64,000 bases of DNA, taken from the NCBI RefSeq assembly GCF_003337305.1, contig NZ_QPJO01000001.1, positions 124,001-188,000 of the forward strand, in the 5' to 3' direction. This document shows, one piece after another, positions 43,739-53,501 of this stretch. Under the pieces are notes generated by a model. The model had not been told where the DNA came from. It saw nothing but the letters and a program-made list of their open reading frames with translations, and searched no databases. Positions within the stretch are counted from its first letter, which is position 1, and every line of letters starts with the position of its first letter. The DNA is from Winogradskyella arenosi. GTDB lineage: Bacteria; Bacteroidota; Bacteroidia; Flavobacteriales; Flavobacteriaceae. The position numbers and the translations under genes were made by a program.

Positions 43739-44755
43739 GTGAATAAAAAAAGAACAACTATAAAAGACATTGCCAATGCGCTAAACATTTCTCCTGCAGC
43801 AGTTTCAAAAGCGCTACACGATGATTCTAGGATTAGTGTAAAAACCAAAGCCGCTGTTAAGCGTGTGGCTAAAGAACTCAACTATCAACCCAATCATTTG
43901 GCTAGTGCCTTAAGACGTGGAAAAAGTAATTTGGTAGGTGTTGTTGTGCCCCGTACCAATAGCAACTTCTTTTCTTCCGTGGTTGAACAAATGGAAGCCG
44001 TATTGGATAAAGCCGGTTATAATATTATTATTACCCAATCTAACGAGTCGTTTAAAAAAGAATGTAAAAACATAGACACGCTACTCTATACGCAAGTTGA
44101 TGGGATTATTGCTTCTATGGCGAATGAAACGGTTGATCTTTCGTATTATGAAAAAATAAAATCGAACGGTATACCTTTGATTTTATTTGACCGTGGTGAA
44201 AATGATTTGAATGTGGATTATGTGGGAATTAATGATTACGACAGCAGTCATGTTATTGTAGAACACCTCATTTCTAAAGGCTGTAAACGCATTGCTCATA
44301 TTGGTGGGTACCGACGAACCCGTATTTTCAACAACAGAATTAAGGGTTATATTGATGCCATCACTAAGAATAACCTTCCTATCGATGATAGTCTTATTAT
44401 TGAAAGTTCACTGACAATGGAAGACGGACGACGCGAAATGACACATTTGTTACAGCTTGAAAATAGACCCGATGCGGTTTATGTAGCCAGTGACTATGCC
44501 GCCTTAGGAGCGCTTCAAGTTTTAAACGAACAAGGGATTAAGGTTCCTGAAGACATCCGCTTAATAGGATTTGGTAACGAACCTTTTACGTCTTTAGTTA
44601 CCCCATCAATTTCTAGTATAGAACAACACAGTAAAGACATTGGTCGTATTGCCGCGGAAACCTTTTTAAAACGGGTTGCGGAACCCAAATTAAAGCAGAC
44701 TTTAAATAAGATTATTTTAGATGCTGAACTGATTATTAGAGATTCTTCTCTATAA
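43739..44755 (+). CDS. LacI-family transcriptional regulator (full length)
   Basis: The 338-aa protein has the helix-turn-helix TTIKDIANALNISPAAVSKALHDDSR and hinge NYQPNHLASALRRGKSN. A complete periplasmic-binding-protein-like sugar-sensing domain follows (VGVVVPRTNSNFFSSVVEQME to PEDIRLIGFGNEPFTSLVTPSISSIEQ). It starts with GTG; this position is chosen because the HTH begins within eight residues and no ATG is closer. It diverges from kdgK, with two palindromes between them, so it probably represses kdgK-eda and itself, with a KDG-pathway metabolite as a plausible inducer. Confidence 0.9.
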   Translation: MNKKRTTIKDIANALNISPAAVSKALHDDSRISVKTKAAVKRVAKELNYQPNHLASALRRGKSNLVGVVVPRTNSNFFSSVVEQMEAVLDKAGYNIIITQSNESFKKECKNIDTLLYTQVDGIIASMANETVDLSYYEKIKSNGIPLILFDRGENDLNVDYVGINDYDSSHVIVEHLISKGCKRIAHIGGYRRTRIFNNRIKGYIDAITKNNLPIDDSLIIESSLTMEDGRREMTHLLQLENRPDAVYVASDYAALGALQVLNEQGIKVPEDIRLIGFGNEPFTSLVTPSISSIEQHSKDIGRIAAETFLKRVAEPKLKQTLNKIILDAELIIRDSSL

Positions 44756-44794
44756 AAAAAGCGTTACTGTAGATTCACAGCAACGCTTTTTTTT
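44756..44794. terminator. Bidirectional terminator between lacI and the SDR gene
   Basis: A-run, GCGTT/AACGC and CTGT/ACAG stem with one mismatch, then T-run. It serves the convergent lacI (+) and SDR (-) genes. Confidence 0.82.
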
Positions 44795-44815
44795 AAATAT
44801 ATATTTCAGCTCGTC

Positions 44816-45580
44816 TTAGATACCTAATGCTTGACCACCACCAATTTGTATAGTTTCAGCAGTTACAAAAGATGCATCTTCACTTGCTAAGAATGATACA
44901 ACACCAGCAACATCTTCTGGTTGTCCTAATCGTCCTAACATAATGTTATTTGCCCATGAAGCGAATACTTCTGGCTTCGTTGCTTTAATTTGCGCATGGA
45001 AAGGAGTATCAATAGTACCTGGAGATACTGCATTAACTCTAATTCCGTATTCCGCTAAATCTTTAGCTAAAGCTCTAGTAATTGCGTGTACTCCTGCTTT
45101 AGAAGTTCCGTAGATTCCAGCACCTGGTCCACCAGCGGTCCAACCTGCGTTAGACGTATAATTAATTATTGATGGGTGTGCCCCTTTTTTAAGGAATGGT
45201 ATTGCTGCTCTAGAAGCAAAAAATACAGAATCTAAGTTTAAAGCCATTACAAATCTGTAGAAGTCTGTAGTCATTTCTTCAAATCTAGAACGACCACCTA
45301 AACCACCGGCGTTGTTAACAAGGACATCTATTCTTCCGTACTTCTCACCAATTTTAGTAATGTTAGAGGTTACTTCTTCTTCTTTAGTAACGTCAAATCC
45401 TACGTATTCAGCAGTAATCCCTTCACCTGTAAGTTCTTTTACTTTTTCTGCACCTGCTTCATCTTCAATACCGTTTAAAACTACAGTATAACCATCTTTT
45501 CCTAATCGTTTTGCTACTTCAAAACCGATACCACCTGTTGCACCCGTTACGATTGCTACTTTTCCTTTGTTTTTGCTCAT
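44816..45580 (-). CDS. SDR oxidoreductase, probable DEH reductase
   Basis: The 254-aa short-chain dehydrogenase has the NAD(P)-binding VTGATGGIGFEVAKRL near residue 10, NNAGGLGGRS, the catalytic serine (INYTSNAGW) and YxxxK (YGTSKAG). In alginate catabolism an SDR reduces 4-deoxy-L-erythro-5-hexoseulose uronate (DEH) to KDG, and this gene is co-directional with the uronate transporter and GntR regulator, so I assign that role. Other SDR substrates are possible. Confidence 0.85.
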   Translation of the reverse strand: MSKNKGKVAIVTGATGGIGFEVAKRLGKDGYTVVLNGIEDEAGAEKVKELTGEGITAEYVGFDVTKEEEVTSNITKIGEKYGRIDVLVNNAGGLGGRSRFEEMTTDFYRFVMALNLDSVFFASRAAIPFLKKGAHPSIINYTSNAGWTAGGPGAGIYGTSKAGVHAITRALAKDLAEYGIRVNAVSPGTIDTPFHAQIKATKPEVFASWANNIMLGRLGQPEDVAGVVSFLASEDASFVTAETIQIGGGQALGI

Positions 45581-45630
45581 TTTGTTATTATTCTTAAATT
45601 ATACTTATTCTATTATTATGATTATTCTTA

Positions 45631-46944
45631 TTAATTTTTAGGTTTTACTGGGGCTATATTTGGACATAAAATCCATACACTCGCAAGTGTTATTACGGCT
45701 AATGCGGCACCTATAATAAAGGCTGGAGAATAATTTCCTCCACTAGTTAACCAAGGCACTAAATAGGTTAAACCTGCCGCCGTTAATTTGGCTGCCATTC
45801 CTGAAAATCCAGCTAAGGTTCCTACCGTTTTACCACTAAATAAATCACTTGGTAAGGTTTGTACATTTCCAATAGCCGTTTGGAAACCAAATAAAATCAC
45901 CGCCATAATTAGAACCGCTTGTGTTGGTCCTCCTGGGTTAGACATTGCAATTAATGCCGGAAGCATTAAAACACAACCTAAAGTGATGACCATTTTACGA
46001 GTTTTATCTACATTCCATCCTGCTTTTAATCGGTTTTGTGCTAATAAACCACCAAACCAAGCGCCAAACATCGCTCCTACATAAGGAACCCATCCGTAAA
46101 GTCCAATACTCTTAACATCCATTCCATACACTTCATGTAAGTAGATAGGAATCCAGAATACAAACAACCACCAAATTGGATCAATGGCAGCAGAGGCCAA
46201 AATAACACCCCAACTTTGTTTATGCTTTAAGAGTTTTCCGGTATCCGGGTTGTACTCTTGATCAGGTTCACCGTCGCCATCAAAATCTTCATTTCTTTGT
46301 CCCGTTAAGATATACTCTCTTTCTTCATCTGTAATCCAAGGGTGATCCTTTGGTGGTGCTTTTACTAAAATTAACCAAGGCACTAACCAAAGTAAACCAG
46401 TAAGACCAATGATGATGAAAATCGCTTTCCAATCGAAATAAATGGTTAAAAAGGCAATTAATGGAATGGATATAATCCCGCCTATGGCGGCTCCAGAATT
46501 AAAAATTCCTTGCGCTAAAGCCCTTTGTTTTGTTGGAAACCACTCGGCATTACCTTTGGTGGCTCCAGGCCAGTTTCCGGCTTCAGCGATCCCTAAAATA
46601 GCGCGGAAGATCCCGAAACTTAAGATCCCTTGTGCTAAAGCATGTAAAGCGGTTGCTACCGACCATACCCCGATAGAAAGGGTAAATCCAATACGGGTTC
46701 CGACCCAGTCAAATATTTTTCCGAAGATCGCCTGACCAAAAGCGTATGAAAACACAAAAATTATGGAAATAAGGGCATAGATGGATTTATGCTCATCTGG
46801 TGTATGACCGGGATAAATTTCATCGGCAATTTGTGGCCAAAGTACACTTAAAGACTGTCTGTCTATGTAGTTAATGATTGTGGCTAGAGCAATCAACGTG
46901 ACCACCCACCAGCGTAAGCCTTTAATCTTTTTACTTATTTGCAT
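45631..46944 (-). CDS. MFS hexuronate/DEH transporter (ACS family, ExuT-like)
   Basis: The 437-aa protein has 12 membrane segments. IINYIDRQSLSVLWPQI at the end of TM1 and the loop-2/3 motif IFGKIFDWVGTRIGFTLSIGVW are typical of the anion:cation symporter family, which includes ExuT; GIAEAGNWPGATKGNAEWFP matches its second signature. It brings the unsaturated uronate or DEH across the inner membrane. It is in an operon with the GntR gene (14 bp) and the SDR gene (50 bp). Confidence 0.9.
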   Translation of the reverse strand: MQISKKIKGLRWWVVTLIALATIINYIDRQSLSVLWPQIADEIYPGHTPDEHKSIYALISIIFVFSYAFGQAIFGKIFDWVGTRIGFTLSIGVWSVATALHALAQGILSFGIFRAILGIAEAGNWPGATKGNAEWFPTKQRALAQGIFNSGAAIGGIISIPLIAFLTIYFDWKAIFIIIGLTGLLWLVPWLILVKAPPKDHPWITDEEREYILTGQRNEDFDGDGEPDQEYNPDTGKLLKHKQSWGVILASAAIDPIWWLFVFWIPIYLHEVYGMDVKSIGLYGWVPYVGAMFGAWFGGLLAQNRLKAGWNVDKTRKMVITLGCVLMLPALIAMSNPGGPTQAVLIMAVILFGFQTAIGNVQTLPSDLFSGKTVGTLAGFSGMAAKLTAAGLTYLVPWLTSGGNYSPAFIIGAALAVITLASVWILCPNIAPVKPKN

Positions 46945-46958
46945 AATTTCTTTTTATA

Positions 46959-47660
46959 TTAAATATTATAACAGTATTGATACAATTCACTAAAGTGATC
47001 TTTCATTTTTTGTTTTGCTAATTGCGGGTTTTGTTGCTTAATGGCATCATAAATAGCTTGGTGCTCTTCAATACCAATTAAGGCTCTACTCTTACCACAA
47101 ACATGATAGGTTTCAAAATTTGTAATAATCTCAGGCGTAATCATTAACATAAAGTTATTGATCGTCGCATTACCGCTCGCTTTTGCAATGGCTAAATGAA
47201 ATAAAAGGTCTTCTTCTACGGCACTCTCTCCGTTAGTCACTTTTTCTGAATAGGCCGTTAAAGCCGACATCATATTCTCTAAATCCTCTTTAGTTCTTCT
47301 TATCGCTGCTAATCTTACAGTTTTTAATTCTAATAAAATTCGAGTTTCGACTAAGGCTTTAAAATCTTGGTCTTCCAATCTTAAAATATCCTCAATCATA
47401 CCATTCATGGCTGTGACCCCGATATTGGCTACAAAGGTTCCACTCTGCGGCCTAGAAATTAATAGTCCGTACAACTCCAGTTTCTGAATAGCATCTCTGA
47501 CAACGCCTCTAGACACTTTAAACTTCTCGGATAGCATGCGCTCTGATGGCAGTTTATCTCCTGGTTCTAGGTTTTTTACAGTGATTAGTTCTCCTATACT
47601 AGAGATAATCTCATTTATTCCTTTTGTATTTTCCGATTTCGCTGTCGTATCCACTTTCAT
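46959..47660 (-). CDS. GntR-family regulator, FadR subfamily
   Basis: The 233-aa protein has an N-terminal winged helix (LEPGDKLPSERMLSEKFKVSRGVVRDAIQKLELYGLLISRPQSGTFV, ~35-80) and an all-helical FCD ligand domain. The metal-binding pattern is seen in DLLFHLAIAKASGNATI and GIEEHQAIYDAIKQQNP. FadR-type proteins often bind TGGTnnACCA palindromes; ExuR/UxuR sites are TTGGTATACCAA. This is the best candidate to bind the TTGGTTAACCAA operators of the locus, with an unsaturated uronate or KDG-pathway sugar as inducer. A TATTTTTG box on the minus strand lies upstream. Confidence 0.9.
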   Translation of the reverse strand: MKVDTTAKSENTKGINEIISSIGELITVKNLEPGDKLPSERMLSEKFKVSRGVVRDAIQKLELYGLLISRPQSGTFVANIGVTAMNGMIEDILRLEDQDFKALVETRILLELKTVRLAAIRRTKEDLENMMSALTAYSEKVTNGESAVEEDLLFHLAIAKASGNATINNFMLMITPEIITNFETYHVCGKSRALIGIEEHQAIYDAIKQQNPQLAKQKMKDHFSELYQYCYNI

Positions 47661-47780
47661 ATGATATGTTGTAATAACGGTTAAGTTTTCTGCCCAAAAA
47701 TAAGACAGTTATTTTTATTACTATTAATTCATAATTGTTTTGAATGGTTAATTTTTAAGCTTGCTATTAAAAGTCAATTT

Positions 47781-48659
47781 TTACTCTAAGGCTATGATTT
47801 CAAAAGAATCTATATAAGCCTCATCATCTGCATTAAAGAAGAAGATGGCTAAAGAGGTATTAGCTCCAGAATTAAAGACTAAAGCCCCACTCGCTAGGGC
47901 TCCTGCTCCTGCTACGTCTTCTGTAAATGTGATCATTCCCATCGCATTATCATCAAACTGACTTAAATCTGTCATAGGTTGTACCATAGCCACATTTAAA
48001 CTTCCGTTAGCATCTTCTATTTGATCTCTAAAAGCATATTTAAAGTTTAATTGATAGGTTTTATTAGGTGTAAACTCCCCAATTAACTGATAGCCTATAC
48101 GATCTCCAGAAGTTGGTAATTTTGCCCCATAAGAACCTTCATGATATCCGTTTGAAGAAGTGATTTGAATAACTCCTCCTAAGTCTGAATTTCGCCATGG
48201 ATCTCTACTATCATTACCATTATCGAAACCAGCTTCTAAGATTACTGGAATTGATGTTGGTGGAATTTCTGGTTCTACCACAACAACCTCTTCAGAATAT
48301 GTGCTAGACACGCCTAAATCATCTGTAGCGGTTAAGGTTACAGTATAAGTCCCTTCATCAGGGTAAGTATTCATACCATCTAAGCTTGTAGCGGTGTTTC
48401 CATCGCCGTAGTCCCACAAATAGCTCGTAGCACTTACAGACTCATTAGCAAAGGTGAAACTTAGAAAATCATCACCTTCAGACACGGTAAATAACGCGGT
48501 AGGTGGTGTTTTATCGTCTTGAGAATTGGCATCTGGCAAATCGAAAGCCAGAGCATCAATTGAAGGATCACAAGCTGTAGCCATTGCACAAGTTACAACA
48601 AGTAACGCTGCCATGAGCTTTTGTGATACATAGGTTTTTATGTTATATCTATTTTTCAT
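47781..48659 (-). CDS. PKD-domain surface lipoprotein, putative alginate-binding protein
   Basis: The 292-aa lipoprotein has a lipobox ending AMATACDPS (Cys30), a PKD domain (PTALFTVSEGDDFLSFTFANES to WDYGDGNTATS and YPDEGTYTVTLTATDD, ~52-130) and a C-terminal beta-sandwich (~145-292, carbohydrate-binding-module-like). It lies third in the susC-susD operon, in the place of SusE/SusF-type binding proteins, so it probably binds alginate chains at the cell surface. Binding specificity is inference. Confidence 0.8.
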   Translation of the reverse strand: MKNRYNIKTYVSQKLMAALLVVTCAMATACDPSIDALAFDLPDANSQDDKTPPTALFTVSEGDDFLSFTFANESVSATSYLWDYGDGNTATSLDGMNTYPDEGTYTVTLTATDDLGVSSTYSEEVVVVEPEIPPTSIPVILEAGFDNGNDSRDPWRNSDLGGVIQITSSNGYHEGSYGAKLPTSGDRIGYQLIGEFTPNKTYQLNFKYAFRDQIEDANGSLNVAMVQPMTDLSQFDDNAMGMITFTEDVAGAGALASGALVFNSGANTSLAIFFFNADDEAYIDSFEIIALE

Positions 48660-48685
48660 TGTTTAATGTTTTTAGTTCCTACTAA

Positions 48686-50122
48686 TTAGTATCCTGGATT
48701 TTGCGTCATTAAGCCATCACTTAAATTCACTTCATTTTGCGGCATTGGTAATACCAAATCTGAAGAGGTAAAACCAAATCCGTTAAGATCTGAATATGCT
48801 GATAATACCGATTGTGCTTTTCCTAAACGGATTAAATCGAATAATCTATGGTTTTCAAAAGCCAACTCTACACGACGTTCTAATAATAAATCGTCTACCG
48901 TAATTTCCGTTACAGGATCTGTTAAACCTGCTCTATCTCTTACTTGTTGAAAAGAAGCTAAGGCTGCCGTTGCGCTGGTTTGGTCTGATCCGGCCATGAT
49001 AGCTTCAACATGTAGTAATAAAATATCCGCATATCGAAGCACAATCCAATCGTTTCCGGCTAACTCTGGGTTGGTATCAAACTGGTGTGGGTTTGTGGTC
49101 CCACCATCTTCGCCATTAGGAAAATATTTAGCACACTGATAACGTACCGAAGTAAGGTGTAAAGGATCTTGTCTGTAAGAGTATTGCGTTCTTTCGCCTC
49201 CAAACTCATTAAGATCATCAACTAAATCATAGGTGGCGTAGTTTAATCCACTAGATACACCAACTTGGTTCATCCATTGTGCAGAAAAGGTTTGACTATC
49301 ATTTACAGGTTCAAAACCAATAGCAAAGATAATTTCAGAATTTAACTCGTCATAAAACACATCGTAGTAATCTACTAAGCTAAAGTTTCCGCTGTTAATA
49401 ATTTCTTCACACATTAACTGTGCATTTACATAATCTGGCTCTTCTAAAGACAAGTACACTTTGGCCAATAGCCCTTGAGCTGCGGCTTTAGAAGCTCTTG
49501 TTTTATAGGTATTATCTAAACCTGCTACGGCAGTTTGCAAATCAGTCACAATTAAGTCGTACACTAAGTTTTTATCCACTCTTATAAATTGTGTATCCGT
49601 TTCAGAAGGACTTAAAACATGGTCTACTAGAGGAATATCACCAAATAATCTTACCAAGTTAAAATAAGCATAAGCTCTAATGAATTTAGCTTCCGCTTCA
49701 ATTGCAGAGGTATCGTCATCTACGTTAGATAAGTTTTCTAAAACCACATTGGCTCTAAAAATCACTTGATAGAAGCTTGAATAATAATTAGCAACAATAC
49801 CATTTGTTGGAAGCACATTAAAGGCTTCAAATTGTCCTGAATCTGAAAAATCGTCTGGATCGGCAATTTTAGTCGCTGTATTTCCACTACGCATTTCAGT
49901 AATGTAAAATTCGTACTGCACACCGTGATTAGCATCCTTATCGTAATTTCCTTCGCCTTGAATAGCATCATAAGCTCCTACAAGAGCTGTTTCTAACTCA
50001 TCTATAGTAGAATAATAATTTTCTGATGTGATTGCTGAACTTGGTTCTGGTTCAAGAAAATCGCTGCAAGACGTCGCTAAAACACCTACAACTACGACAG
50101 CTATATATTTTATAAATTTCAT
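48686..50122 (-). CDS. SusD/RagB-type surface glycan-binding lipoprotein (pair 2)
   Basis: The 478-aa lipoprotein has a lipobox GVLATSCSDF (Cys19) and the SusD core, with EAKFIRAYAYFNLVRLFGDIPLVDH and ASKAAAQGLLAKVYLSLEEPDY. It ends with LLLERRVELAFENHRLFDLIRLG and DGLMTQNPGY. It is 30 bp after its susC partner and shares the same transcript. Confidence 0.94.
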   Translation of the reverse strand: MKFIKYIAVVVVGVLATSCSDFLEPEPSSAITSENYYSTIDELETALVGAYDAIQGEGNYDKDANHGVQYEFYITEMRSGNTATKIADPDDFSDSGQFEAFNVLPTNGIVANYYSSFYQVIFRANVVLENLSNVDDDTSAIEAEAKFIRAYAYFNLVRLFGDIPLVDHVLSPSETDTQFIRVDKNLVYDLIVTDLQTAVAGLDNTYKTRASKAAAQGLLAKVYLSLEEPDYVNAQLMCEEIINSGNFSLVDYYDVFYDELNSEIIFAIGFEPVNDSQTFSAQWMNQVGVSSGLNYATYDLVDDLNEFGGERTQYSYRQDPLHLTSVRYQCAKYFPNGEDGGTTNPHQFDTNPELAGNDWIVLRYADILLLHVEAIMAGSDQTSATAALASFQQVRDRAGLTDPVTEITVDDLLLERRVELAFENHRLFDLIRLGKAQSVLSAYSDLNGFGFTSSDLVLPMPQNEVNLSDGLMTQNPGY

Positions 50123-50152
50123 AATATGTTGTATTAAGTAATTATTTGTTTA

Positions 50153-53100
50153 TTAAAAGTCTACGTCTAATCCTAAAGAAATTGTTCTGTAAATTGGCGA
50201 ACCTCCTCTTTGGTATCCGTATTGCGTAGGACTTGTTTTATCTAAGGCTTCTGGGTTCCATCCTGTATAGCCGTCTGCTGTTCTATACAATAAGTTTTGT
50301 CCTGAAGCGTATACTCTTAATTTAGAGAACCCTAATTTTTCTAGTAATTCTGTTGGAAAGCTATACCCAATATTCACATTTCTTAAGGCGATGTAAGACG
50401 CATCTTGAATCATACTATTGGTTAAGTATTTGTCCACTAAGAATTCCGTTTCGTACCCGGCTTCTGCGGCAGCATCGTTTAAGGTTCTGTTATTGTTATG
50501 GCTAAATAAATAGTGATCACCTATATTTCTTACCTCAGCCCCATGAGATCCTTGGAACATGAAAGAGAAGTCTAAATTACCAATGGTAAAATCGTTAGAT
50601 AAACTCCAAATTAACTCCGGGTAAGGATTACCTAAAATGGTTTTATCATCATCATCTAAAACACCATCACCATTTAAATCTTTTACTTTTACCCATCCAA
50701 ATTCTGCACCAACATGTCTGTAAGGACGATCTCTATATTCAATAGGTACTTCAGATTCTACAACATAACCGTAAAATGATGAAATAGGCTGTCCTTCTTG
50801 GTTAATCCATTCTGCTGGACGACTTGGATCTATACTTGTAATTTGTCCGTTAGAATCGGCAAAATTTACTAAGGTATTTTCGTTGGTTGTTGCAATCAAT
50901 GTTGACTGCCATGTAAAGTTTCTTTTATTAATGTTTCTTGTTCTTAATTCAAACTCAAAACCTTGATTTTTAACCTCTCCTAAGTTTACTAAGGCGGTAT
51001 TAAAACCAGTTGTAGAAGACACTGGGTTGTTCAATAATAATTGATCACTTGTTCTTTGGTACCAATCTACAGATCCTGTAATTTTATTATTTAAAAATCC
51101 GAAATCGATCCCTGGGTTGATTTCAATTAAACGCTCCCATTTTAACTCTGGATTTGCAATATTTAAAGGCGAATATCCTGTAGATAAAGACCCGTCCACA
51201 ACGTAAGACGTTAAGTCTAGTAATGATAAATGTGGATAATAATCTTGTAATACATTATCTGAACTTAATACCGAAGAGCTTCCTTGTGCATCTGGATTAA
51301 CACTTCCTGTATTTAAACGGTCATTACCGGTAACCCCATAACTTGCTCTTAATTTAAGGCTAGAAATAATATTACTGTCTTTTAAGAAATTCTCTTTAGC
51401 GATGTTCCAACCGGCAGAAGCTGCTACAAAATTACCGTATTTAAAATCGCTACCAAAAATTGAACTTCCATCACGACGCATACTTAAAGACATTAAGTAT
51501 TTATCATCATAAGCATAAGTAAATCTAGAGATGTAAGAGATGCCTCGTTTTTGCCATTCCATCCCAAAAGTTTCAGAAGCTACAATATTGGTGGCTCCAG
51601 AGATTTGTTGCACGATATCATTTTCATAACCGATACCTTTTATTGTAGAGAAGAAATAATCTCTTGTTTCTATAGAGTTACCAAGGGTAATCCCTAACTC
51701 ATGTTTTCCGAAGCTTGTATTATAGTTTATGAAGTTATCAAAAATGTAATACTGTTCTTTTTGGTTGGTCTCTACCATGTAAGCATCACTTGTTTGCTCT
51801 CTTGCTAGTGTTCCTAAGTAATCGGTACGTTTGGTATCTTGAATAGATCCTGATAAGGTTGTGGTAAAGCTTAACCCATCAATAATTTTATACTTTCCGT
51901 TAACGCTACCAAACATTTTAAATTTCTTATCCATTCGGTTACGTTCAGTAACTCTTGCATATGGGTTTTGGTTGGTACTATTCCCGATGTTTTGAAGCAC
52001 ATCATTAATTTCACCATCACCGTCTAAATCAAAAATCGTAAAGTGATTTTGTCTTACGTAATCTCCAACTTCAAGACCAGAAAAATCATTAAGATCTACA
52101 TGTTGTAAGGTTTCTTCTGTATGATAAATTGGCAACCAAGGTTGGTGTCTTGCCACGTTGTGTACCGACTCAGAAAAACGCTTACGTTCCGTATAAGAAG
52201 GTGATAAGTTAACCCCTATAGACACTTTATCACTAATTTTATTATCCACTTTTAATCGCGCACCATACTTAGAGTAGTTGTCTAGAAGTAACACCCCTTC
52301 ATCATCAGAATAATTTAAACTTGCACTATATTTAGTATCCTTGTTTCCACCTCTAAATGATAAGGCATGGCTTGAAATGGTTCCTCCATCAAAGAATACA
52401 TCTTGCCAAGAGCGGTCTGTACCGGTTTGTAATTGTGCTTGTGTAAAAACAGAAATTTCTCCGTTTCTTTCCATTTGCATATCGGCCCATTCTTGAGTTG
52501 TTGTTCCGTAAGCTTCACTTTTTCTAGCTTCCTTAAATCCGGTATACGTACTGTAAGTCACTCTCGTTTTCCCTTCTATACCCGATTTCATGGTAATCAT
52601 AATGATACCATTAGACCCTTTAGATCCATAGATTGCAGCAGATGCGGCATCTTTAAGAATTTCAAAAGACTCCACATCATTCATATTTAAAGAGCCTAAA
52701 AAGTCTGAATCTACAATAACACCATCAACAACAATTAAAGGTGTTGAATCGCCTGCCATAGATCCTACACCACGAATTGTAATGGTTGGGGCAGCACCAG
52801 CCTCTCCGTCAGTGGCTTGTATATTTACCCCTGAAACCTGCCCTACTAAAGCATCATCTACACGCGATACGGCAATCTGACCTAAATCGTCATTAACAAC
52901 TTTTGATATCGACCCTGTGGTATGACTTTTCTTTTGGGTTCCGTAACCAATCACAACAATTTCCTCTAAAGCACTAGCGTCTTCCACTAATGACACATCA
53001 ATTGTTGTTTGCTCTTTAACGGTTATTAATTGGGTTGCAAAACCAAGGTAAGAGAATTGAAGAATATCACCTTTTTTGGCATTAAGTTGATAATATCCAT

Positions 53101-53275
53101 CAAAATCTGTAGTGGTCCCTTTAGTTGTTCCTACAACTACAATGTTTACACCAGGAACTGGCATACCATCGGTTGTAGAAATCACCTGACCCTTAATAGA
53201 CATTGCTTCTTGTGCGTTTAGCGAAAAGCACATTAAAACAAAAATAATCAAGGTTGATTTAATTTTTAATTTCAT
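50153..53275 (-). CDS. SusC-type TonB-dependent oligosaccharide receptor (pair 2)
   Basis: The 1040-aa receptor has a signal peptide, a carboxypeptidase-like domain (SIKGQVISTTDGMPVPGVNIVVVG), EEIVVIGYGTQKKSHTTGSISKV and the SusC plug motif ILKDAASAAIYGSKGSNGIIMITMKSG. The barrel ends SLGLDVDF. Sequence differs clearly from pair 1, so the two probably take different oligomers (for example by size or M/G content). Regulated by the tandem operator at 53397-53426. Confidence 0.95.
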   Translation of the reverse strand: MKLKIKSTLIIFVLMCFSLNAQEAMSIKGQVISTTDGMPVPGVNIVVVGTTKGTTTDFDGYYQLNAKKGDILQFSYLGFATQLITVKEQTTIDVSLVEDASALEEIVVIGYGTQKKSHTTGSISKVVNDDLGQIAVSRVDDALVGQVSGVNIQATDGEAGAAPTITIRGVGSMAGDSTPLIVVDGVIVDSDFLGSLNMNDVESFEILKDAASAAIYGSKGSNGIIMITMKSGIEGKTRVTYSTYTGFKEARKSEAYGTTTQEWADMQMERNGEISVFTQAQLQTGTDRSWQDVFFDGGTISSHALSFRGGNKDTKYSASLNYSDDEGVLLLDNYSKYGARLKVDNKISDKVSIGVNLSPSYTERKRFSESVHNVARHQPWLPIYHTEETLQHVDLNDFSGLEVGDYVRQNHFTIFDLDGDGEINDVLQNIGNSTNQNPYARVTERNRMDKKFKMFGSVNGKYKIIDGLSFTTTLSGSIQDTKRTDYLGTLAREQTSDAYMVETNQKEQYYIFDNFINYNTSFGKHELGITLGNSIETRDYFFSTIKGIGYENDIVQQISGATNIVASETFGMEWQKRGISYISRFTYAYDDKYLMSLSMRRDGSSIFGSDFKYGNFVAASAGWNIAKENFLKDSNIISSLKLRASYGVTGNDRLNTGSVNPDAQGSSSVLSSDNVLQDYYPHLSLLDLTSYVVDGSLSTGYSPLNIANPELKWERLIEINPGIDFGFLNNKITGSVDWYQRTSDQLLLNNPVSSTTGFNTALVNLGEVKNQGFEFELRTRNINKRNFTWQSTLIATTNENTLVNFADSNGQITSIDPSRPAEWINQEGQPISSFYGYVVESEVPIEYRDRPYRHVGAEFGWVKVKDLNGDGVLDDDDKTILGNPYPELIWSLSNDFTIGNLDFSFMFQGSHGAEVRNIGDHYLFSHNNNRTLNDAAAEAGYETEFLVDKYLTNSMIQDASYIALRNVNIGYSFPTELLEKLGFSKLRVYASGQNLLYRTADGYTGWNPEALDKTSPTQYGYQRGGSPIYRTISLGLDVDF

Positions 53276-53396
53276 AATGAATTGTTGCTTATTTTAGAGT
53301 TATTTAGTTAAAGTGGCCTTCTGGAATTGAACCTCTTTTTTATTGGATGTTCCCCTTAGAATTAGCTCTAATTCTGTAAAAACAAGCACAAAAAAA

Positions 53397-53426
53397 TTGG
53401 TTAACCAGATTGGTTAACCAAATATA
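53397..53426 (-). promoter_or_regulatory. Tandem GntR-type operator with -7 box (site D)
   Basis: TTGGTTAACCAG (53397-53408) and TTGGTTAACCAA (53410-53421) are 13 bp apart; CAAATATA (53419-53426) gives TATATTTG on the minus strand, overlapping the second palindrome. It drives susC pair 2 (start 53275). Confidence 0.8.
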
Positions 53427-53443
53427 TATAAAATATTGTTAAA

Positions 53444-53460
53444 TACAACGTTTTCGTAAA
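53444..53460. promoter_or_regulatory. LacI-like operator motif upstream of susC (pair 2)
   Basis: TACAACGTTTTCGTAAA matches the motif before the other susC gene at 15 of 17 positions and starts 17 bp beyond the -7 box, exactly the same distance. Confidence 0.5.
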
Positions 53461-53501
53461 AGAAACTCTGTTAAAATTTTACTTCTAACAGAGTTAAATC
53501 T

